Assembly: GCF_005048265.1 (NCBI RefSeq)
Contig: NZ_SUNH01000010.1
Span: 96,779-160,778 of the forward strand
Length of the DNA stretch: 64,000 bases
From: Paracoccus hibiscisoli
GTDB taxonomy: Bacteria; Pseudomonadota; Alphaproteobacteria; Rhodobacterales; Rhodobacteraceae
Reading direction: 5' to 3'
Position numbers and translations under genes: made by a program. Each line of letters opens with the position of its first letter. Positions within the stretch are counted from its first letter, which is position 1. Under the pieces are notes generated by a model. The model made no database searches and had not been told where the DNA came from. It worked only from the letters and a program-made list of their open reading frames with translations. Positions 46,062 to 56,770 of this stretch are shown here, piece by piece.

Positions 46062-46763
46062 ATGCACCTGCGTCACAAAGCCCTTGCCGTCCATCTTCTG
46101 ACCGCCAGCGGTGCGGTCCTGTCCATGCTGGCCATGCTGGCCGCGGTGCAGGGGGAATGGGCGCTGATGTATCTGTGGCTGGTCGTGGCCTTCGTCGTGG
46201 ACGGCATCGATGGCCCGCTGGCCCGCCGCTATGACGTCGAGAAGAACTGGCCCGCCTATGACGGCGTGCTGATGGACCTGATCATCGACTATCTGACCTA
46301 TGTGTTCATCCCGGCCTTTGCGCTGTTCCAGTCGGGGCTGCTGTCGGGCTGGACGGGCTGGTTCGCGATCATCGTGATCGTCTTTGGCAGCGTCGTCTAT
46401 TTCGCGGATACACGGATGAAGACGCGCGACAATTCATTCGCGGGCTTTCCCGGCTGCTGGAACATGGTGATCCTGGTCCTGTTCGCGACCGAGCCGCACT
46501 GGTTCGTCATCCTGCTGATCGTCACCACGCTGAGCATTGCGATGTTCACCGGCATCAAGTTCATCCACCCGGTCCGCACCGAACGCTGGCGGGCGGTGTC
46601 GCTGCCGGTGGCGCTGCTCTGGGTGCTGCTCGCGATCTGGGCGGCCTGGCTGGATTTCCACCCCGGACCCTTGGTCCTGTGGGGGCTGATCCTGACCTCG
46701 GTCTGGCTGCTGGTCGCGGGGGCGGTGCAGCAGATGCTGCCGGTGCGGCGCAGGCGCGCCTGA
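46062..46763 (+). CDS. pcs: Phosphatidylcholine synthase
   Basis: Pcs condenses CDP-diacylglycerol with choline to make phosphatidylcholine in the inner membrane, a pathway special to some Alphaproteobacteria and other host-associated or soil bacteria. The CDP-alcohol phosphotransferase motif DGx2ARx8Gx3Dx3D is read from DGPLARRYDVEKNWPAYDG to LMDLIID near residues 50-75. About seven to eight hydrophobic helices cover the 233 aa. The ATG at 46062 gives the usual start. It converges with the sugar transporter gene 10 bp away. Confidence 0.92.
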   Translation: MHLRHKALAVHLLTASGAVLSMLAMLAAVQGEWALMYLWLVVAFVVDGIDGPLARRYDVEKNWPAYDGVLMDLIIDYLTYVFIPAFALFQSGLLSGWTGWFAIIVIVFGSVVYFADTRMKTRDNSFAGFPGCWNMVILVLFATEPHWFVILLIVTTLSIAMFTGIKFIHPVRTERWRAVSLPVALLWVLLAIWAAWLDFHPGPLVLWGLILTSVWLLVAGAVQQMLPVRRRRA

Positions 46764-46773
46764 GCGCGACCCC

Positions 46774-48063
46774 TCAGGGCCGCGCGGCCGCCTTGCGCGT
46801 CGATCGCAGGTCGAACAGGCCGAACGCGGCCACCACCACAAAGCACAGCCCCGGCACGACATAGGCCAGCGCGGCCCCCTGCGCGTCCATGACCGCGCCA
46901 TGGATCAGCGGCACCAGCGCGCCGCCCAGGATCGCCATGACCAGCCCCGCCGCGCCGAACTTCGTGTCCTGGCCCAGCCCCTGCAGGGCGATGCCATAGA
47001 TGGTCGGGAACATCAGCGACAGGCACGCCGACAGCGCGACCACCGCCCAGACCCCGGCCAGACCCGGCCCGGTCGCCGCGAACAGGCACAGCGCGGTGCC
47101 TGCCACGGCCATGACCGTCAGCAGGGCTGCGGGGCGGATCACGCCCATCGCCCCCACCATCACGAAGCGCGCGACCAGAAAGACGACCAGGCTGGCCTGC
47201 AGATACCAGCCCGCCTGCGCCTCGGTCCCGCCCAGGGTGGCGATGACATAGGGGATGGTGAACGTCCACGCGCAGGTCTGCGCCGCGACGTTGAAGAACT
47301 GCGCCACCACGCCAAAGACATAGTGCCGGTTGGACAGCAGCCGCCGCAGGGTCGGACCGAACTGCACCCCGGCGGCATCGGGGGCGATGGATTCGCGGTC
47401 GGTCGGGATGCGCAGCAGCGCGATGGCCACCCAGATCGCCAGCAGCACGACGGCAAAGCCGACATAGGGGGTCATGACGGCCGTCAGCTCGGCCCGCTGG
47501 ATGGTCTCCAGGGTGGCTGCGGACATGGCGGCGCGTTCGGCATCGGTGGCGGGGTTCAGCTGCGGCAGGATCAGCGTCGCGGCCAGGAAGACGCCGATAT
47601 TCGTGCCGACCGGGTTGAAGGCCTGCGCCAGGTTCAGGCGGCGGGTGGCGTTGCCCTCGGGGCCCATCGCGATGACGAAGGGGTTGGCCGAGGTCTCCAG
47701 GATGGACAGCCCGCCCGCCAGCAGGAACAGCGCCAGCAGAAAGAACCCGAAGGTCATCGCCTGCGCCGCCGGATAGAACAGGAACGCCCCCGCGATGGCG
47801 CAGCCCAGCCCGGTCAGGATGCCCGTCTTGTAGGAAAAGCGCCGGTTGATGAAGGCCGCGGGCAGCGCCAGCAGGAAATAGGCCCCGTAATAGGCGAACT
47901 GCACGAAGGACGCCTGCAGGGTGCTCATGGAAAAGATGCGCGAAAAGACCTGGACCAGCGGGTCCGTCATGTTCGCCGCAATCCCCCAGGCCGCAAAGCA
48001 TGTGACCAGCAGCGCGAAGGGCAGGCGCATTCCGGCGTGAACGAAGGGGGGCGGTGCGGGCAT
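46774..48063 (-). CDS. MFS sugar transporter, FucP-like
   Basis: A 429-aa transporter with 12 predicted helices. It resembles the FHS/FucP (L-fucose:proton symporter) family, with FVQFAYYGAYFLLALPAAF in helix 2 and GLSILETSANPFV in helix 4. The sugar cannot be told from sequence. AGGAGG lies just before the ATG at 48063. No sugar catabolic genes are adjacent. Confidence 0.9.
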   Translation of the reverse strand: MPAPPPFVHAGMRLPFALLVTCFAAWGIAANMTDPLVQVFSRIFSMSTLQASFVQFAYYGAYFLLALPAAFINRRFSYKTGILTGLGCAIAGAFLFYPAAQAMTFGFFLLALFLLAGGLSILETSANPFVIAMGPEGNATRRLNLAQAFNPVGTNIGVFLAATLILPQLNPATDAERAAMSAATLETIQRAELTAVMTPYVGFAVVLLAIWVAIALLRIPTDRESIAPDAAGVQFGPTLRRLLSNRHYVFGVVAQFFNVAAQTCAWTFTIPYVIATLGGTEAQAGWYLQASLVVFLVARFVMVGAMGVIRPAALLTVMAVAGTALCLFAATGPGLAGVWAVVALSACLSLMFPTIYGIALQGLGQDTKFGAAGLVMAILGGALVPLIHGAVMDAQGAALAYVVPGLCFVVVAAFGLFDLRSTRKAAARP

Positions 48064-48126
48064 CGGGTTCCTCCTGTGCGGGCGCGCCGTTTGGCACAGA
48101 TCGGCACGGGGGACCACCGCGAATGA

Positions 48127-48156
48127 GACACGGGGGCGGTCGCCCGCCCCCGTGTC
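48127..48156. terminator. Terminator hairpin after the AGCS symporter gene
   Basis: A perfect 12-bp stem GACACGGGGGCG/CGCCCCCGTGTC with a 6-nt loop lies 31 bp after the symporter stop on the minus strand and before the MFS gene. Confidence 0.7.
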
Positions 48157-48187
48157 CCTGCCTGGTTCGTTGGCCCGCGCGGGACCG

Positions 48188-49720
48188 TCAGTCGTATTTG
48201 CGGATCTGGCCCGATTTCAGGCGCGCCAGATAGCTGTTCATCTCGGCCTTGACGATGGGCATCAGCAGATACAGCGCGATGATGTTGACCACCGCCATCG
48301 CAAAGATCGCCGCATCCGAGAAGTCGATGACCGGGTCCAGACCGGCCGAGGCGCCGATGACCACGAACAGGCAGAAGATGACCTTGAACACCAGCTCCTT
48401 GGTCTGGCCCTCTCCGAAGAGGAAGGTCCAGGCCTTGAGCCCGTAATAGCTCCACGAGATCATGGTCGAGAAGGCGAACAGCACCACCGCCACCACCAGG
48501 ATATAGCGGAACCAGCCAAAGGCGCTGCTGAATGCGTCCGAGGTCAGGGCCACGCCGCTGTTTCCGGTGACGGTCTGGATCTGGGTTCCGGCCTCGTTCA
48601 GCACGAACAGGCCCGTGGCCGGGTCGCTGATCAGCTGGCCGGTGATGATGATCACCAGCGCGGTCATGGTGCAGATCACCACCGTGTCGATGAACGGCTC
48701 CAGCAGCGAGACGAAGCCCTCGGTCGCGGGCTCCTTGGTGCGCACGGCGCTGTGGGCGATGGCGGCCGAACCCACGCCCGCCTCGTTGGAGAACGCCGCG
48801 CGGCGGAAGCCCTGGATCAGCGCGCCGATCATGCCGCCGACCACGCCGTCATTGGTGAAGGCGCCGACAAAGATCTGGCTGAAGGCCGTGCCGATCATGT
48901 CATAGTTCATGACGATGATGATCAGCGCCGTGCCGACATAGATCGCGGCCATGAAGGGCACGACCTTTTCGGTGACGCGCGCGATGGATTTCAGGCCGCC
49001 CACGATGACCAGGAACACGATGATCGCCATCACCACGCCGGTGATCCAGCCGGGATAGGCACCCACGACATTGCTGATCTGGGCATGGGCCTGATTGGCC
49101 TGGAACATGTTGCCGCCGCCAAAGCTGCCCAGGATGCAGAAGATCGCGAACAGCACGGCCAGGATCTTGCCGCCCGGCAGGCCGCGTTCGGCGAATCCCT
49201 TGACCATGTAGTACATCGGCCCGCCCGACACGGTGCCGTCGGCATATTCGTTGCGGTATTTCACCCCCAGGGTGCATTCGGTGAACTTGGACGCCATGCC
49301 CAGCAGGCCCGCCAGGATCATCCAGAAAGTCGCGCCCGGGCCCCCGATGCCGATGGCCACCGCGACGCCCGCGATGTTGCCCAGGCCCACGGTCCCCGAC
49401 AGGGCGGTGGTCAGGGCCTGGAAATGGCTGACCTCTCCGGCATCGTTGGGGTCGGAGTAATCGCCGCGGACCAGCGCCAGGGCATGGCCAAAGGCGCGCA
49501 CCTGGATAAAGCCGAAATACAGCGTGAAGACGGTCGCCGCGACGACCAGCCAGCCCACGATCCAGGGAAAGGTCGTGCCCGGAAAGTTGGAAAAGATCAG
49601 GCTGACGAACCAGCCGGTCGAATTGGCAAAGATCTGGTTGACGGTCTCGTCGATGCCCTGGGCTGCGGCGGGGCCCGCGGCCAGCGCCGCAAGGGTCGCG
49701 GCTGTGATGCGTGTTTTCAT
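48188..49720 (-). CDS. Sodium:alanine/glycine symporter (AGCS family)
   Basis: This 510-aa AGCS transporter imports alanine or glycine with sodium. The family signature is seen in [28 protein letters not shown] near residue 105 and in [21 protein letters not shown] near residue 310. The N-terminus [21 protein letters not shown] looks like a cleavable signal peptide before the first helix. I start at the ATG at 49720, 8 nt after AGGGA; the ATG at 49726 lies too near that sequence. Confidence 0.93.
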   Translation of the reverse strand: MKTRITAATLAALAAGPAAAQGIDETVNQIFANSTGWFVSLIFSNFPGTTFPWIVGWLVVAATVFTLYFGFIQVRAFGHALALVRGDYSDPNDAGEVSHFQALTTALSGTVGLGNIAGVAVAIGIGGPGATFWMILAGLLGMASKFTECTLGVKYRNEYADGTVSGGPMYYMVKGFAERGLPGGKILAVLFAIFCILGSFGGGNMFQANQAHAQISNVVGAYPGWITGVVMAIIVFLVIVGGLKSIARVTEKVVPFMAAIYVGTALIIIVMNYDMIGTAFSQIFVGAFTNDGVVGGMIGALIQGFRRAAFSNEAGVGSAAIAHSAVRTKEPATEGFVSLLEPFIDTVVICTMTALVIIITGQLISDPATGLFVLNEAGTQIQTVTGNSGVALTSDAFSSAFGWFRYILVVAVVLFAFSTMISWSYYGLKAWTFLFGEGQTKELVFKVIFCLFVVIGASAGLDPVIDFSDAAIFAMAVVNIIALYLLMPIVKAEMNSYLARLKSGQIRKYD

Positions 49721-49745
49721 TGTCATTGTCCCTGTTTCTGGCCGG

Positions 49746-50180
49746 TCACGGCACGATGACCACGGGCACCGGCGCAACCTGCGCCAGCGTCGCCGCGACC
49801 GATCCGAAGATGCGCGAGGCAAAGCCCGAATCGCCCATCCGCCCGATGAAGATCATCGCCGCGCCCTCGTCCTTGGCGATGCGGCACAGGGTTTCGGCGA
49901 TATGGCCATAGCGCAGCGTGGTCGCGCAGGGGATGCCCGCATCCTCGACCCGCTTGACTATGGGGGTCAGGATGGCGACCTCGGCGCGCTGCAACTCCTC
50001 CTTGCGGCGGCGGTGGCGTTCCTCGACCTCGGCCGCGGTCAGGAAGCTGTAGGGCGACCACTCCAGGACATGCGCGATCAGGATATTGTCGCCCTGCGCC
50101 TGCGCGCGGGAGATGGCAAAATCCAGGGCGCGCACCGAGGCGTCGCTGCCGTCGAAGCCGACGACGATCTTGCGTGACAT
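49746..50180 (-). CDS. Universal stress protein, single domain
   Basis: A 144-aa Usp. The ATP-binding loop [20 protein letters not shown] near residue 115 fits the G-2x-G-9x-G(S/T) pattern, so it should bind ATP. The ATG at 50180 follows GAGGG. It lies 25 bp upstream of the symporter gene on the same strand and may be cotranscribed. No FNR box is visible upstream, unlike the first Usp gene. Confidence 0.92.
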   Translation of the reverse strand: MSRKIVVGFDGSDASVRALDFAISRAQAQGDNILIAHVLEWSPYSFLTAAEVEERHRRRKEELQRAEVAILTPIVKRVEDAGIPCATTLRYGHIAETLCRIAKDEGAAMIFIGRMGDSGFASRIFGSVAATLAQVAPVPVVIVP

Positions 50181-50257
50181 TGTGCCCTCATCTGTTGGTT
50201 CGTTTCTTTGTTCTCGTGCTGAAACGATAGGCAGGCTTGCGGGCCGAGGCCAGAGAA

Positions 50258-50280
50258 AATGTGTCGCTACAATGTGTCGC
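50258..50280 (+). promoter_or_regulatory. Direct repeat and -10-like box upstream of the leu leader
   Basis: AATGTGTCGC occurs twice (50258-50267 and 50271-50280), flanking TACAAT at 50268-50273, a fair -10 box about 80 bp before the leader peptide. No convincing -35 is present, which may mean activator dependence. Confidence 0.35.
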
Positions 50281-50354
50281 GCGGTAACTGCCGCCTGGAT
50301 GGGCGGTGCAGATCGGGGCTTTTCAAGCCGCCCGCCACGCGGCATAGTCTCGCC

Positions 50355-50453
50355 ATGACCCGGATGCGCCACATCGCCACGACCCGCACCGCGCCCCAGG
50401 GCGCGCGTCTGGCCGTGCAGCTTCGCGGTCTGCTGCTTCTTACGCTGCGCTGA
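50355..50453 (+). CDS. leuL: Leucine operon leader peptide
   Basis: A 32-aa ORF ends in LRGLLLLTLR just before the leuA attenuator hairpins. Four leucine codons in a row (CTG CTG CTT CTT) plus another close to the stop fit a peptide whose translation senses charged tRNA-Leu. CTT is a rare codon in this GC-rich genome. The ATG at 50355 has no strong ribosome-binding site; a second ATG three codons later is possible. The stop TGA lies inside the first attenuator strand. Confidence 0.85.
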   Translation: MTRMRHIATTRTAPQGARLAVQLRGLLLLTLR

Positions 50454-50494
50454 GCGGGTCTTCCGGGCCGCCGCTCAGTCAGGTCAGCGCCCGG
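50450..50494 (+). promoter_or_regulatory. leuA attenuator: two mutually exclusive hairpins
   Basis: Segment A CTGAGCGG (50450-50457) pairs perfectly with C CCGCTCAG (50471-50478). Segment B CCGGGC (50463-50468) pairs with D GCCCGG (50489-50494), followed by AGTTTCC. B lies in the A:C loop and C in the B:D loop, so both cannot form together. A ribosome at the leader stop would cover A and permit B:D (terminator); one stalled on the Leu codons would leave A free to form A:C (antiterminator). Confidence 0.8.
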
Positions 50495-50529
50495 AGTTTC
50501 CTTCAGACTTCGCACGAAAGACAGCACCA

Positions 50530-52092
50530 ATGACCGAACAGAACCGCGTCGTGATCTTTGACACCACCCTGCGCGACGGCGAACAGTCGCCCGGCGCCAC
50601 CATGTCCCATGCCGAAAAGCTGGAAATCGCCGCCATGCTGGACGAGATGGGCGTGGACGTGATCGAGGCAGGCTTTCCCATCGCATCCGAAGGCGATTTC
50701 GCCGCCGTGTCCGAGATCGCGCGCCTGGCGAAAACCAGCGTCATCTGCGGCCTGGCCCGCGCCCAGCTGCCCGATATCGACCGCTGCTGGGAGGCCGTGC
50801 GCCATGCCCGCCAGCCGCGCATCCACACCTTCATCGGTACCTCGCCGTTGCACCGGGCGATCCCGAACCTGGACATGGACCAGATGGCGGACCGCATCCA
50901 CCAGACCGTGACCCATGCCCGCAATCTGTGCGACAACGTGCAATGGTCGCCCATGGACGCCACCCGGACCGAGCATGACTACCTGTGCCGGGTCGTGGAA
51001 ATCGCCATCAAGGCGGGCGCCACGACGATCAACATTCCCGACACCGTGGGATACACCGCGCCACGCGAAAGCGCCGCCCTGATCGCCATGCTGCTGGAGC
51101 GCGTGCCGGGCGCGGATGAGATCATCTTTGCCACGCATTGCCACAATGACCTGGGCATGGCGACCGCCAACGCTTTGGCCGCAGTCGAGGCCGGCGCGCG
51201 CCAGATCGAATGCACGATCAACGGCTTGGGCGAACGCGCCGGCAACACCGCGCTGGAGGAGGTGGTGATGGCGATGCGGGTCAGGAATGACATCATGCCG
51301 TATCAGACCGGGATCGACACGACCAAGATCATGGGCATTTCCCGCCGCGTGGCCGCCGTGTCGGGGTTCCCGGTGCAGTTCAACAAGGCCATCGTCGGCA
51401 AGAACGCGTTCCTGCACGAATCCGGCATCCACCAGGACGGCGTGCTGAAGAACGTCGAGACCTTCGAGATCATGCGCCCCGCCGATATCGGCCTGACCGA
51501 GAACAACATCGCCATGGGCAAGCATTCGGGCCGCGCGGCCCTGCGCGCCAAGCTGGCCGATCTGGGCTACGAGGTGGGTGACAACCAGCTGAAGGACATC
51601 TTCGTGCGGTTCAAGGCCTTGGCCGACCGCAAGAAGGAGGTCTATGACGACGACATCGTGGCGCTGGTCCTGGACGCCGCGGCCAACACCGCCGAGGATC
51701 ATCTGCAGGTCAAGCATCTGCGCGTCGTCTGCGGCAGCGACGGGCAGTCGGCGGACCTGACCATGATCGTGGACGGCGTCGAAAAGCGGGCCGAGACGAC
51801 CGGCGACGGGCCCGTCGATGCGTGTTTCAACGCGGTGCGGGAGATCTTTCCGCATGCGGCGCGGCTGCAGCTGTATCAGGTTCATGCCGTGACCGAGGGC
51901 ACCGACGCCCAGGCCACCGTCAGCGTCCGCATGGAGGAGGAGGGCCGCATCGTGACCGGCCAGGCCGCCGACACGGACACGATCCTGGCATCGGTCAAGG
52001 CCTATGTCGGCGCGCTGAACCGGCTGATCGTGCGCCGCGCGATGACCGGGCGCGACACGGATGCCAAGCAGATCAGCATGTATTCCCATTAA
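50530..52092 (+). CDS. leuA: 2-isopropylmalate synthase
   Basis: LeuA condenses acetyl-CoA with 2-oxoisovalerate, the first committed step to leucine. The TIM-barrel signature FDTTLRDGEQSPGATM begins at residue 10, the metal site is ATHCHNDLGMATAN near residue 200, and a C-terminal LeuA dimerisation/allosteric domain (about residues 385-515) supports feedback control by leucine. 520 aa. It is additionally controlled by the leader peptide attenuator directly upstream. Confidence 0.97.
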   Translation: MTEQNRVVIFDTTLRDGEQSPGATMSHAEKLEIAAMLDEMGVDVIEAGFPIASEGDFAAVSEIARLAKTSVICGLARAQLPDIDRCWEAVRHARQPRIHTFIGTSPLHRAIPNLDMDQMADRIHQTVTHARNLCDNVQWSPMDATRTEHDYLCRVVEIAIKAGATTINIPDTVGYTAPRESAALIAMLLERVPGADEIIFATHCHNDLGMATANALAAVEAGARQIECTINGLGERAGNTALEEVVMAMRVRNDIMPYQTGIDTTKIMGISRRVAAVSGFPVQFNKAIVGKNAFLHESGIHQDGVLKNVETFEIMRPADIGLTENNIAMGKHSGRAALRAKLADLGYEVGDNQLKDIFVRFKALADRKKEVYDDDIVALVLDAAANTAEDHLQVKHLRVVCGSDGQSADLTMIVDGVEKRAETTGDGPVDACFNAVREIFPHAARLQLYQVHAVTEGTDAQATVSVRMEEEGRIVTGQAADTDTILASVKAYVGALNRLIVRRAMTGRDTDAKQISMYSH

Positions 52093-52097
52093 GACGG

Positions 52098-52130
52098 GGC
52101 ATCCCGCGCAACCGTGACGCGCGGGATGCC
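52098..52130 (+). terminator. Terminator after leuA
   Basis: A perfect 12-bp stem GGCATCCCGCGC/GCGCGGGATGCC with a 9-nt loop begins 5 bp after the stop and is followed by GCCTTTGACC, a weak T-tract. Confidence 0.75.
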
Positions 52131-52138
52131 GCCTTTGA

Positions 52139-53308
<1,170 letters not shown>

Positions 53309-53330
53309 TCGCGTCGCGGGGGGCGCCAGA

Positions 53331-54269
53331 ATGGCGCGCAAGGGTCCAGATTTCGCCACTCCGGTGCGGCGCGTCCTGATCGCGGTCATGGCGCTGGCGC
53401 TGCTGGCGCTGTTTCTGTTCTGGCGCATCGACAGCCCGCGCGCCGAACAGATGCGCACCGCGATGATCGACCGCATCGTGCCGCGTTTCGAATGGGCGCT
53501 GGTGCCGGTGACGCGCGTCACGCAGATGGTGTCCGGCTTTCAAAGCTATGCCCGCATCTATGAGCAGAACCAGGAGTTGCGCCGCGAATTGCAGCGCATG
53601 TCCGCCTGGCGCGAGGCCGCCGTCCAGCTGGAGCAGGAGAACTCCAAGCTGATGGCGCAGAACAACGTGCGCATCGACCCGGCCCTGACCAGCGTCACCG
53701 GCGTGGTGATGGTCGACAGCGGGTCGGCCTTTCGCCAATCGGTGCTGCTGAATGTGGGGCGCCAGGACGGCATCGTCGAGGGTTGGGCCACGATGGACGG
53801 GCTGGGGCTGGTCGGGCGTATTTCGGGGGTGGGGAACCGGACCAGCCGGGTCGTGCTGCTGACCGATCCCTCCTCGCGACTGCCGGTGACGGTCCAGCCC
53901 ACGGGCGAACGCGCGCTGCTGACCGGCGACAACACGCCCCTGCCATTGCTGGAATTCGTGGAACAGGGCGACAATGTGCGCCCGGGCGACCGGGTCGTGA
54001 CCTCGGGCGACGGGGGGGTGTTTCCGCCCGGCCTGCTGGTGGGGCAGGTCGCGCAGGGCAGCGACGGGCGGCTGCGCCTGCGCATGGCCGCCGATTACGA
54101 GCGGCTGGAGTTCCTGCGCGTCCTGCGGTCCCATCCGGCCGAGGCGGTGGTCGATGGCGCCGCCGTCATCCGCGGCGGCATCACCGGGCCGATCGGGCCG
54201 CAGCTGCCGACCTCTCCGGTGGATGCGGCGGCGGCCAGCGACCCGCTGGACCCGGGCACGACGCCGTGA
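53331..54269 (+). CDS. mreC: Rod shape-determining protein MreC
   Basis: MreC is a bitopic inner-membrane protein that bridges MreB/MreD to the PBP2-RodA synthase. There is one N-terminal helix (about residues 15-35), a coiled-coil stretch (about residues 75-110, YEQNQELRRELQRM) and the periplasmic beta-barrel part with GLGLVGRISGVG and TSGDGGVFPPGL. 312 aa. The stop overlaps the mreD GTG start (GTGA). Confidence 0.94.
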   Translation: MARKGPDFATPVRRVLIAVMALALLALFLFWRIDSPRAEQMRTAMIDRIVPRFEWALVPVTRVTQMVSGFQSYARIYEQNQELRRELQRMSAWREAAVQLEQENSKLMAQNNVRIDPALTSVTGVVMVDSGSAFRQSVLLNVGRQDGIVEGWATMDGLGLVGRISGVGNRTSRVVLLTDPSSRLPVTVQPTGERALLTGDNTPLPLLEFVEQGDNVRPGDRVVTSGDGGVFPPGLLVGQVAQGSDGRLRLRMAADYERLEFLRVLRSHPAEAVVDGAAVIRGGITGPIGPQLPTSPVDAAAASDPLDPGTTP

Positions 54270-54784
54270 TCCAGTTGCCCCGCCGCAGCTTTGTTCTGGG
54301 CACGCTGGTCTTTCTGGCTTCGGTTTGGGTGCTGCTGTTTGTGCGCCTGCTGCCGCTGTCGGGGGGCATCATGGGCTGGCCCGGCCCCGATCTGGGGCTG
54401 GCGCTGATCCTGGCCTGGGTGCTGCGGCGCCCCGACCAGCTGGCCGCCCCGGTGATCGTGCTGGCCGTCCTGCTGGAAGACGTGCTGCTGATGCGGCCCC
54501 TGGGGCTGTGGACGGTCTTTGTGCTGCTGGCCTCCGAGGCCGCACGACTGCGAGAGCCCCGTTGGCGCGATCAGCCATTCATGGTTGAATGGCTGCGCGT
54601 CGGCGTCCTGATCGGGCTGGCGATGCTGGGCTATCGGCTGGTGCAGGTGGTGTTCATGCTGCCGGTATCGGCATTGGGGCAGGTGATCCTGCAGTTTCTG
54701 GCCACGGTGGCGGCCTATCCGCTGGTCGTGTTCGCGGCGCGCTGGCTGATCGGCCTGCGTCGCAACGGACGCAACGAGACATAG
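54266..54784 (+). CDS. mreD: Rod shape-determining protein MreD
   Basis: MreD is a small inner-membrane partner of MreC. The 172-aa product has about five hydrophobic helices, with GWPGPDLGLALILAWVLRRP characteristic of the family. The start is GTG at 54266, overlapping the mreC stop by 4 nt; no ATG is available near it. Confidence 0.9.
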   Translation: MIQLPRRSFVLGTLVFLASVWVLLFVRLLPLSGGIMGWPGPDLGLALILAWVLRRPDQLAAPVIVLAVLLEDVLLMRPLGLWTVFVLLASEAARLREPRWRDQPFMVEWLRVGVLIGLAMLGYRLVQVVFMLPVSALGQVILQFLATVAAYPLVVFAARWLIGLRRNGRNET

Positions 54785-54820
54785 CGACGAACGAGTCTGG
54801 ACGGATTGGGCAGTGACGGC

Positions 54821-56767
54821 ATGAAGAAATCCCAACGCGAGATCATGGACAGCAGCCGCCAGATCACCCGGCGGGGCCTGCTGCTGGCGGGCATCCAGAT
54901 CGGCACCGTGACCACCCTGGCGCTGAAGATGCGGTCGATGCAGCTGGACCATGCCGAGGAATACCGGATGCTGGCCGACGGCAACTCGATCAAGATCCGG
55001 CTGCTGCCGCCGTCGCGCGGGCTGATCCTGGACCGCACCGGCATCATCATCGCCGGAAACGAGCAGAATTACCGCGTGACCCTGACCCGCGAGGAGGCCG
55101 GCGGCGACGTGGAGCCGGTGCTGCGCCGCCTGTCGCAGCTGATCCCCATGACCGAGGCCCGCATCGCGGAGCTGATGGAGGAGTTCGGCCGCCGCAGCGC
55201 CATCACCCCCATCGTGCTGGCCGACCGCCTGTCCTGGGAGCAGTTCAGCGCCATTGCGGTGAACGCGCCGTCGCTGCCCGGCGTCACGCCCGAATCGGCG
55301 CTGTCGCGGGCCTATCCGCGGGCGGGCGATTTCGCACATGTCATGGGCTATGTCGGGCCGGTCAGCGATTACGACCTGTCGCGGATCGAGGACCCGGACC
55401 CGGTCCTGCGCCTGCCCGATTTCCAGCTGGGCAAGATCGGCGTCGAGGGCCGCATGGAGGAGGTCCTGCGCGGCAAGGCCGGGGCGCGCCGCGTCGAGGT
55501 CAACAGCCAGGGCCGAGAGATGCGCCAGCTGTCCCGCCAGGAGGGCGAGCAGGGCGCAACATTGCAGCTGACCGTGGACGCGGCGCTGCAGAATTATGCC
55601 GCGCAGCGCATGGGCGAGGAATCGGCCGCCGCCGTGGTGATGGACTGCCAGACCGGAGAGCTGATCTCGATCTGCTCGTCGCCCAGCTTTGATCCCAACA
55701 AGTTCGTGCGCGGCATCAGCAGCCCGGAGTATCGCGCGCTGATGGATCACGACCACCGCCCCCTGGCCGACAAGACGGTGCAGGGTGTCTATCCGCCCGG
55801 ATCGACCTTCAAGATGGTCACCCTGATGGCGGGGCTGGAGGCCGGGGTCATCAACGCGGGCACCCGCTATTACTGCCCCGGCCATACCGAGCTGGGGGGC
55901 CGGCGGTTCCACTGCTGGCGGCGTGGCGGGCACGGCATGGTCGACGCGATCAAGAGCCTCGAGGAAAGCTGCGACGTCTATTATTATGAACTGGCGCAGC
56001 GCGTGGGCATCGACCGCATCGCCATCATGGCGCGCAAGCTGGGTCTGGGCGTGCGCCATGACCTGCCCATGTCCGCCGTCGCCGTGGGGATCGCGCCGGA
56101 TCGCGAATGGAAGATGGCCCGCCACGGCCAGAACTGGCAGGTCGGCGACAGCCTGAACGCGTCCATCGGGCAGGGTTTCGTGCTGGCCTCTCCGCTGCAG
56201 CTGGCGGTGATGACGGCGCGCATCGCCTCGGGGCGCGAGGTGCGGCCACAGCTGGTGCGCTCTATCGACGGGGTGCGCCAGGCGGTGCCGGACTACCCGG
56301 CCCTGGACATCAGCGAGGCGTCGCTGCGCGTTGCGCGGCTTGGCATGGACGCGGTGATGAACAGCGCGCGCGGCACGGCGCGCAGCTCTCGGATCACGCG
56401 CGAGGATTGGCGCATGGCGGGCAAGACCGGCACCAGTCAGGTCCGCAACATCACCGCCGCCGAACGCGCGCGGGGCGTGATCTCGAACGATCAGCTGCCC
56501 TGGGCGCGGCGCGACCATGCGCTGTTCGTGGCCTATGCGCCCTATGAGGCACCGAAATACGCCATCTCTCTGGTGGTCGAACACGGGGGCGGGGGCTCGA
56601 CCGCGGCGGCGCCCATCGCGCGCGACATCCTGCTGTTCGCGCTGAACGGCGGCCTGCCGCCGCTGGATGCGGTCCCGTCGGAGGCGCGCGCAGGCCTTGA
56701 GGCCCGCCACGAGGCCATGCAGCTTTTCCAGCCCGAGGCCCCGCGCCCCGGCCGCAGCAGGGCGTAA
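54821..56767 (+). CDS. mrdA: Penicillin-binding protein 2 (elongasome transpeptidase)
   Basis: PBP2 crosslinks peptidoglycan during elongation. After one N-terminal helix and the pedestal domain, the transpeptidase motifs are SxxK in PPGSTFKMV (about residue 330), SxN-type SCD in LEESCDVYYY, and KTG in AGKTGTSQ. The 648-aa protein starts at the ATG at 54821 (MKKSQREIMD); the TTG at 54806 is less likely. It is 3 bp ahead of mrdB. Confidence 0.96.
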   Translation: MKKSQREIMDSSRQITRRGLLLAGIQIGTVTTLALKMRSMQLDHAEEYRMLADGNSIKIRLLPPSRGLILDRTGIIIAGNEQNYRVTLTREEAGGDVEPVLRRLSQLIPMTEARIAELMEEFGRRSAITPIVLADRLSWEQFSAIAVNAPSLPGVTPESALSRAYPRAGDFAHVMGYVGPVSDYDLSRIEDPDPVLRLPDFQLGKIGVEGRMEEVLRGKAGARRVEVNSQGREMRQLSRQEGEQGATLQLTVDAALQNYAAQRMGEESAAAVVMDCQTGELISICSSPSFDPNKFVRGISSPEYRALMDHDHRPLADKTVQGVYPPGSTFKMVTLMAGLEAGVINAGTRYYCPGHTELGGRRFHCWRRGGHGMVDAIKSLEESCDVYYYELAQRVGIDRIAIMARKLGLGVRHDLPMSAVAVGIAPDREWKMARHGQNWQVGDSLNASIGQGFVLASPLQLAVMTARIASGREVRPQLVRSIDGVRQAVPDYPALDISEASLRVARLGMDAVMNSARGTARSSRITREDWRMAGKTGTSQVRNITAAERARGVISNDQLPWARRDHALFVAYAPYEAPKYAISLVVEHGGGGSTAAAPIARDILLFALNGGLPPLDAVPSEARAGLEARHEAMQLFQPEAPRPGRSRA

Positions 56768-56770
56768 GCG

